Shown piece by piece: positions 56,768 to 64,000 of a stretch of DNA of 64,000 nucleotides (position 1 is its first letter; each line of letters starts with the position of its first letter). The stretch is from Podocnemis expansa (taxonomy: Eukaryota > Chordata > Testudines > Podocnemididae), in the NCBI GenBank assembly GCA_007922195.1, contig ML682067.1:5426537-5490536 (forward strand), in the 5' to 3' direction. The notes beneath the pieces were generated by a model. It searched no databases. It saw nothing but the letters and a program-made list of their open reading frames with translations, and had not been told where the DNA came from. The translations under genes were made by a program, and so were the position numbers.

Positions 56768-57206
56768 CTAGAGGAGATATCTGTTTATCTTTATTCCAGG
56801 CAGTCTCAAGCTAAATACAGTATAAAACAGTAAAGTGCAGGACTGAATAAGAATGAGGGAGGACTTCTAAACTGTGGATATGTGAGAAGTTTATACCTTA
56901 TGTTTTGCATGTGCTTATTATAAGGAAATAGTCTTTTTACACTTTTTGTTCCGGATGGCTAGTGATTTCTTACAGATTACAGTCCCGGGGCAAAACGCAC
57001 ACCTGTGCTCTGCACAAAGAGTCTTGAATATTCTGATCTCATTCTTCATGATGAACTTCCATTGGCATCAGTGGCATGCTACATATGGAATGAGGACAGA
57101 CTGTGCAATAGTGATCCACAATAAAGAATGGAGAGGAGAACCTTGGCTCCAATCTTGAAAAATGTATAATTGATCATATTTCCTTTTTATTTGTGTTCAT
57201 ATATAA

Positions 57207-57248
57207 GTAACCCATTCCCCTATATGTATACATAGGGGAATGGGTTAC
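57207..57248. repeat. Perfect 16 bp palindrome with 10 bp spacer
   Basis: gtaacccattccccta (57207-57222) and taggggaatgggttac (57233-57248) are exact inverted complements around tatgtataca. The right arm is the start of the right direct-repeat copy, so the left arm is an inverted scrap of that start. Confidence 0.9.
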
Positions 57249-57433
57249 TTACAGGGCTGTGCTATAACACTTGTTATCCTGGTTCAATGATGAATACAGC
57301 TGTCACCTTCCAAAGGTCATAGTAAGAAGACGTCCAGTCTGAACAAAGCTATGAGACTTTTAAAGCTGCCATTAATTTTAGTGCACTCCCTTTACTGTTG
57401 GATAGCCAGTCCTGCCATATGTATTCAGATTCT
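57235..57433 (+). repeat. Direct repeat, right copy (about 199 bp)
   Basis: It begins ggggaatgggttacttacag and runs to 'gccatatgtattcagat', matching 54966-55163 base for base apart from scattered substitutions. It is preceded by the 16 bp palindrome. Confidence 0.75.
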
Positions 57434-57439
57434 CTCTCT

Positions 57440-60400
57440 ATTTGTGTGTATGTGTGTATGCATGCACACACACCTATATATTTTTCTCTAAATTGCAAAA
57501 GAATTGTAGTATAAACTGTAAAAAGTAATCTATGCTAGTGATTGATTGTTCAAAATTAATTGCCTGTTCTCACATTTGAATATCTTGCTTGCATCTTTTT
57601 CTTTCTGGATACAGCAAAAATGCCTCATTTTTGATGAAAGCTCACACAAAGCTGCCTTTTTTTCCATACTTAGTTTCATAGCTATAACAACATTACAGAC
57701 ACTGAATGATTATTACTGGTTGCAGGGAGTTACATGGTAGTTTTCAGCTTCACCATACTTGCAAGCTTTAATTAGTGAGGTCTTTGTCACTAGCACAGTT
57801 GACTGCTACTGTAGTAAGTTAGTTTAATTGTGGCTTTGTGAGATGGGAAAAGGAGAAGCTGTAGTTTTGTAGGAGTAGTGTTGGTGATTAAGTGCATGAA
57901 AACAAATGACTAGTAGGGTTGTATTTTGTGGTTGACGTAGCTTTTGGTTTTAGGGAAGTTTCTGGTGTACTTCTAACTATATGAATATTTGTTTTTAATT
58001 TGTGACTAGGACAATGTATAGATGATTTTTAATGTATATTTTGTATAAATGTAAATCAATTCTCCATCAATTTCCTTTGTATTGAGGAAGGACTTATTTT
58101 TCAGATGGTTGAGAAGACAGTATTGCTCTAGCACACTCTGCAGTGTAGAAGATGGAGGGGACAGGCCTGGGTTAGCAAAGGCTAGTGGAGTTGGGTTCTG
58201 GCAGCAGCAAATTTGAAGGGTGATATTGGTGAACTGCAACTGAATCATTTTAAGGCAGTATTGTTGGTTAGCCTTCAGTGTAGAATTCTCTGAGCAAGGG
58301 ATTATCTACTTTATGTTGGCCAACTTTTTTATACTGAAAGAGAAAGTGAACTTCTGGGATATAGGTGGGACTGGTGCCACCACAGAAAATGGAGTGTGTA
58401 TTTGTGGTATGTCTTTAATACCCTGAGAGTTGAGGGAAGTGGACCTTGGAAAGGAAAATCAAGAAGTTTGCAGTGGGCAGTTGATATAGTTTGGGTTAGT
58501 GGTTCCCGTGATTTATCTGACATTTTTCCAATGATGCTTTAGCATTAGGCTGTAGAAAATGGCATATTGGAGTTCAAAAGAGGCAATTGTGAGCTCTCCT
58601 TCTTATTAGGCAGTCACTGGTATATGTGATGGCCTCCAGGTAGTCACTGAACATCTCTGAGTGTCAGAGGACTGTAGGTTGAGTTGTTTGACTGTCTCTA
58701 CCTCACAGGAGGTATCTGAGCACCTGCAAATGTGACAATCTCAACAGATTATTCTGTGCAAGAGACAGTTGAAGAGGATGGTATGTAAAAATGAGAACTA
58801 TCCATTTGACTAATTCAAGGTGCCTGAAAGCAATTGCTATTGTATCATTATTAAAAAAAAAAAAGTTTTCGGGAAGGAGAGAAGCTGTCCTTGTAGTTTA
58901 GAATAATATAGTGGCCCATATCTGTAAGTGGGGAATGTCTTCTATTATATTTCTCAAATGGAAGAAAGTCATTAGGCAGTTTGGGTGTGAAGATATGTAC
59001 AGTGAGTGTCAGGCTCCAAGGCAGTACGGTCATTTGCATTTCTAGGAACTGAGCACCCTACAATGTTTCATTCATGATACAAAAAATCACACGTGTGTCA
59101 TGGTGTCCAACTTTTTCCATGCTTACTGCTTTAAAACATTTCTACATGATCAAGGCCTTCTTAGTAATTTCTTTAATGGTCATGAGACATTAAGGACCAA
59201 ATAAGGGCCTTCTTTTACGATACGGAATAATTGGTCCCCTACCACAAGAAAAATGCTTACCACTCATCAGAGAACCAAAACAACATACGCACACTTGACA
59301 ACAGATTTTGCCTCTCAAAGGAGTCAATGACAGGTGGAGCAAGTAAATGACTTCCTTGGAGTGGGAGGGGTCCCTAAATCTGTGTCACAGGAGTTACTAT
59401 CTTCAGTTTTGTGGAGAACTGAAGCTTTTTATACAGGGAAATATGAGTGCAAACTTTTAGCAAAAGAAGGCACATGAAACTCAGCTGATGTCACTTAAAT
59501 TGCATGATGAACAACTCAGAGACTGAAAAATATGTTATTGGTTGACGTTTAAAACTTCATTGCTGTGGCTGGCTCTGCAGCCTTTCAGTCCTGGTAACAG
59601 AAGAAGAAACCTTCAGTTACAAATTGCAGGCCTGAAATTCAGAAAATCAGTTAAGGGATAAGAATTTCTAGCTGAGTTTACAGTAATATCCTCTCTCCAG
59701 GAAATGCAACTTATGCCATCATCTAGACTGCAGTAGATGGATGAGAATTTACTTGATTGTATTCCCATCTAGTAACCAGAAGAAGACAGTTCTTCATTCC
59801 AGTCTCTAACCAAGAGAATCTGTAGTTTGAACAGTGAGGAAAGAAAATATAATAGTGAGGTCCTATCATAGATGTGATGGAATAATAGACCCCAATGCTA
59901 GAAATCAATGCACTTGTTCAATGATGAACTGACCCACATCACTTATCCTTTTCTCCCATTCTGTGATACATCAGTGGCATGAAGACTAGCAATCTCTAGC
60001 ACTGTCAATGTTTCCAAAGGAAGCTACCCACATTACTGATTGCAACAAATTGCTTTCATGTTGTTTTTAATAGAACTACACGATAAAAACTGAGCAAAAC
60101 ATTGAGATGCATTATGAATGAATACTACTGGCACAGTGCATTTACACTTTTTTCAACTATTGCCATTAAATATCTTTCATTTTCCTTTAAAATCATTTTG
60201 TACATTTTTATAGGTTGTTTAGTAAAAGCTATCAATGAAGATAAATTTGTCTATCCCTTTATTTTGACATAAGCTGTATTTCATCATATAAAAACAACAA
60301 AAATATTGTCATCTTAACAAACTCAGTTTTTCTTAAGATTAAATTTCATCAGCTCAAACCCTTAACAGAACTGCTTCTAGCGTTGTCAGTAATATCCCCT

Positions 60401-60490
60401 TTATTTTTATTTAGTAATATAAATTTGTCTGACCCTTCAGAGAGCGAAGACTGTGTAGGTGTATGTAATTTGTGGCGGTAACTTAAGTTC
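57440..60490. other. AT-rich repeat-poor stretch
   Basis: About 3 kb in which I recognise neither a repeat family nor an exon. Confidence 0.3.
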
Positions 60491-60504
60491 GTACGCTCAC
60501 ACAG

Positions 60505-60670
60505 ATTCTAGAGGGATAGCCATGTTAGTCTAGTTCAGCAAAGCAAACAAGGAGCCCTGTGGCACTCTTAGAGACTAACAAGTTTATTTATTGCATGAGC
60601 TTTCATGAAGTAAGATTTCTTCCAAATAAATAAATAAATAAATAAATTCTTCCAGATAAATTAAATAAAG
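60505..60670 (+). mobile_element. Short repeat copy 4, complete head, A/T-rich tail, 13 bp TSD
   Basis: Head 'gagggatagccatgttagtc' is followed by 'aacaaggagccctgtggcac', 'gagactaacaagtttattta' and 'gcatgagctttcatg', then a tail of (aaat)n and ttaaataaag. The 13 bp flanks tacgctcacacag (60492-60504) and tatgctcacacag (60671-60683) differ at one base. A simple-repeat tail plus a duplication longer than 10 bp suggests LINE-type retroposition. Clear Pol III A and B boxes are not evident. Confidence 0.8.
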
Positions 60671-60689
60671 TATGCTCACACAGTTTGTG

Positions 60690-61375
60690 CCCTAAAAGAG
60701 CTTAAGGTCTGATCCTAAATGGTGTTGACAACCCTCAATAAGTACAGTGCAGAAGGTTCTCAGCAGAATTAAACTAGAAGACAAATCACAAGAAGAGTTT
60801 ATTACATACAGCTGTTTGTTTTCATGTCTTGTTCAATCCCACAAGTTGCCATAGCCAAACACAGAAAGTGGGGAAAAATAAGGAAGGATGGGATTTCACA
60901 GATTTTCTGTATTTGAGAATACAGTACATGGCATCCAATATTAGCTGTAAAACATATCCATAACTGGTTAAAGGCAACCTTATCTTGGAGAGAAAGCCAT
61001 TATTTGGGTAGTTGCATGTCCTTAAATGAAGATCCCTTTGGACAGGATAGTAATCTGAGATTCAAAGTATGTGTCACTAAAGGGCAAGGCACATCAAGTG
61101 TTGCATATGCATTTCTGAATAGTAGAGTGCATCTCTTCACTTTAAAGAGATGTGATATATATATTGTGGTCATTACATTCCACTGAGCTCTGTTTTAATT
61201 TCTCACTGGTTTGGGGAGTGTGTGTGATTGAAATATGTTTGATTTGTACACCTCCGTAAAAGCTTTACTATGTCTTACATAATAGATTTCCTTACTCCAC
61301 AATCTAGCATGCACAAACCAAAATATAAATATACTTTTGCCTGCTGTTTTCTTGTATATAAATTAAATATATTCA
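60690..61375. other. AT-rich stretch, nothing recognised
   Basis: No repeat or exon identified. Confidence 0.3.
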
Positions 61376-61377
61376 AG

Positions 61378-62160
61378 TTGGCAGGGCCCAGTGAAATTTG
61401 TCCTAAGCAGTCTCAACCCATTAGCAATTATCTTTGAGAATTCCTGAAGGACAGGTGAGGTTCCAGAGGACAGGAGAAAGGCAAACAGTACCTATCTTTA
61501 AAAAGGGGAACAAAAATGATCTGGGGAATTATAGACCAGTCAGCATCATTTCAAAGCCTTGCAAGATAGCGTAGTAAATTATTAAACAATTAATTTGTAA
61601 GCACCTAGAGAAGCATAGGGTGAAAAGTAATAGCCAACATGGATATATGAAGAATAAATCATGGCAGATCCCTCTGACTTCCTTCTTTGACAGTTATCGG
61701 CCTACTGGATAATAAAAAGTGGTAGACTTGATGTACCTTACATTTTAGTAAGGTTTTTAAGAGAGTCCTGAACACCATTCTAATAAGCAAAAAAAGGGAA
61801 GTGTGGCTTAGGTGAAGTTACTATAAGGTGAGTGCACAGCTGGTTGAAAGACCATACTCAAAAAGTAGTTATCAGTGGTTCAGCATCAAACTGGTCAGAC
61901 ATACCTAACAGGGTCCTCCAGCTGATTGTCCTGGGTTCAATACTCAATATTTTTGACTGGTGACTTGGATAATGGAGTGATGATATGCTTAGAAAACTTA
62001 AGAAGATACAAGCAGAAAGGGAGATTGCAAGCTCTTTGGAGGATAGGATTAGAATTCAAAATGATCTTGACAAATTGGGGAATTGGTCTGAAATTCCTTC
62101 ACTAAAAAGATCGTGAGAGAATACCTGTTCTTCATAATACCCAGAGAATTTAAGCCATGT
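61378..62160 (+). mobile_element. CR1 LINE fragment, reverse transcriptase region
   Basis: 'aaaaaggggaacaaaaatga' with the translation NYRPVSIISKPCK is the start of the CR1 RT domain. Downstream text encodes frame-shifted equivalents of 'VDlvYLDFskaFD' (near 61720), 'LvnSGvPQGSVLG'-type remnants (near 61930) and 'NW' toward the thumb (62070-62090). Stops and indels throughout. Truncated at both ends; the CR1 3' terminus is absent. Confidence 0.8.
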
Positions 62161-62164
62161 AAAT

Positions 62165-62930
62165 TATCTGAATGAATAATTGATAGGACAAAGAGGATAA
62201 AAAAGCATATATTGTAGTAAATTCAGCCTTAGTAAGATAGCATATTATTATTCAGATTAACTGCAAAAGAAAGACCCTTTCTGCTTTAGGATATACAGAG
62301 CTAAAAGTATTCTACTCTGAGTATTTTCATGTTTTAGACTAGAGCAGAACAAATTCATTAATACAAACAAAAAACAGTAGTAAATTGAATTATGTGTGCT
62401 AATAAGGAGAACTAATGATTGTAATATCATGTTGGTTAATTTGCTTTGTTCCACTGACCTAGTCTTTGGAGGTAAAATGGATTAACTTTTCATTAAGGGT
62501 AGGCGAAGAATTCAGTGAATAATTTGGTAACTAATTTAGGACGATTTATATTTGTCCTGAATGTGTTCATTACATGGATTTGTTCAGATCTTTGGAGTTG
62601 AACAATTTTTATTCTACAAAGTGTTCAGCCTGGTTGATGTAAATATTCAGGCTGTGTGACTGTTTGCCAAATTCACATGGCATTGCTGATTCAGCAGAGC
62701 ACTTGAGCATATGCTCAACATCCAATATGTGAGTGATCCCACTAACTTCAGTGGAACTGCTCATGTGCTAAAAGTTAGGGCCAAAGAGCTTCCAGTGCAA
62801 ACACTTCATTGAATACTTACATACTGTAGGACTCATTATGTACCTTCTGCTTTACTTGAACCGTGTTACAGGAAAATATCCCTTGCCTGAATCTTTGTGG
62901 GTAAGCAAATGGAAGTGGGCTGAGAACATT
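62165..62930. other. AT-rich stretch, nothing recognised
   Basis: No repeat or exon identified. Confidence 0.3.
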
Positions 62931-62934
62931 AGTG

Positions 62935-64000
62935 CAGTGATTCCCAGCCTTTTTTCTGCTGTGGCACACCTTGATACCTTTAAATTTTTCGAGGCACACC
63001 ACCATTAAAAACTCATGAATATTCAAGTTAGCTCAAAATAACATGAATATTTATGAACCATGGCACAGTGTTTTGGAAATGCTGCTGTGTGGGGTAGCAG
63101 GGGAGCAGAGCAGGGATGGAAAGATGGGGGGGGGGCAGGAGTTATTTTCAGTGATAGGAGTGAGTGTGGGGAGCAGAGCAGAGCAGGGCAGGGGCAGGGC
63201 CGGCGCAACCCAGTAAGCCTGGTAAGCATTGCAGGGGGGCGCTGGCACCTGCTCTGCTTGCAGGGGTGTGCCAGAAATGGTAGCATTGTTCCTGGGCAGG
63301 GGTGGCCAAAGAGGACAAGGGCAGCCATGTGGGGAACAGCATAAGGGTGCCAAGAGAGGAGAAGGGAAGGGAGAACAGGAGTGGCTTGGGGGGGACAGGG
63401 GGGAACCTGGGGAGCAGGAAGGTAGGGCAGGAGAGCACAGTGCAGCACCCACTTCCCCCTTTCTCCACAGTGGTTCCCTGCCACGCAGGGCAAATCCTCA
63501 CCCCTCTGCTGCTCCCTCCCACCCCAGTGGGTCCCATTCCCCCAGCCCCCTGCTGCCTATGATGGACCCTCCCATCACTGCAGAGGCCAGAACTAGCCCT
63601 CCAGCCCCCAGCTCACCCCCCACCTACATATACCCCCAACCAAACATCCACCCCATAACTTCAGCTACACATCCACTCCCACCCACCTCTGCTACACACA
63701 TACCCCTGCCCCCCACAACCTCCAGTGTCCCCTCTCAAAGCCCTTACCTTGGCTGTTTGCAGGCTGGCTGACAGACCGGGAGCTGCTTCCCTGCCACAAA
63801 CTACTTTGTGGGGCCCCCTAAAGGGCTCACTATCGGCCCCCACTGCTATCTTCCCTGTGGTCCCAGTCCTCCCCTGCAGCCCTAACCACCCCACATGACC
63901 CCCCAGGACTCCTTTTTTGTTTTGCTGAACTGAACTAACATGACTATCCCTCTGGAACTTGTAAGTTATTCTTGGGTATGATATTTTTAAAGATCTTCCC
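62935..64000. mobile_element. hAT-like left end followed by GC-rich repeat DNA
   Basis: cagtgattcccagcctttttt is a left terminus of the family at 585 and 55977. 'tgtggcacacc' and 'ggcacaccacc' follow, as often seen in such elements. No matching right terminus is found before the window ends. 63060-63880 is GC-rich; 63735-63790 resembles part of the 2647 hAT-like element. Frames up to 180 codons there (63229-63771) are compositional and not called. Confidence 0.55.
63905..63964 (-). mobile_element. Short repeat copy 5, head only, minus strand
   Basis: The minus strand reads 'agagggatagtcatgttagt', then a 'tcagttcagcaaaacaaa' stretch and 'aaggagtcct', matching the head of the copy at 60505. 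The rest is cut off, apparently at the junction with the GC-rich DNA to the left. Confidence 0.7.

Noticed and set aside
63023..63771. Long open frames of 130-180 codons on both strands
   Set aside because: They overlap on both strands across GC-rich, Pro/Gly/Ser-rich text, which keeps frames open by composition. No domain or splice context, and they adjoin a hAT-like end.

Overview
This is a vertebrate genomic window with no gene that I can recognise. Almost everything identifiable is a fossil transposable element. The repeat content (CR1 LINEs, DIRS-type tyrosine-recombinase retrotransposons, a Penelope-like element, MIR-type SINEs, short hAT-like elements, 'ggctatgtctacac' MITEs and a very characteristic short repeat beginning 'gggatagccatgttagtct') points to a sauropsid. 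A turtle is my best guess and a crocodilian the second. This comes from recalled repeat families, not a search.

Layout. 0-2.1 kb: a hAT-like element and a sense CR1 fragment. 2.4-8.3 kb: one antisense CR1 copy split into about six pieces by a hAT-like element, three solo LTRs (one carrying a MITE) and another repeat. 8.4-12.1 kb: small old repeats and a MITE. 12.1-13.5 kb: a second antisense CR1, also split by a GC-rich repeat. 14.4-16.1 kb: a minus-strand LTR / gag-like / LTR relic. 17.4 kb: one weak exon candidate. 17.8-18.6 kb: a MITE abutting a third antisense CR1. 23.3-24.6 kb: a sense CR1 with a readable but broken reverse transcriptase. 26.3 kb: a MIR. 27.5-31.4 kb: an LTR, a Penelope endonuclease remnant and a DIRS copy lacking its recombinase. 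35.9-36.1 kb: a CA microsatellite with a 10-base assembly gap. 36.1-38.9 kb: a hAT-like element and LTRs. 40-43.7 kb: a MIR, an L1-like 3' end and a hAT-like element. 49-53.5 kb: a second DIRS copy retaining recombinase and inverted termini, interrupted by a minus-strand relic of an uncharacterised protein family and by short repeats. 55-57.4 kb: two adjacent hAT-like elements between two direct copies of a 200 bp segment. 60.5-64 kb: a short repeat with a clear tail and target duplication, another CR1 fragment, a hAT-like end and GC-rich repeat DNA.

Nothing here works as a pathway. The elements are dead, and the interest lies in their insertion order and in a few families I could not name. 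Long stretches between repeats look like ordinary AT-rich intergenic or intronic DNA.
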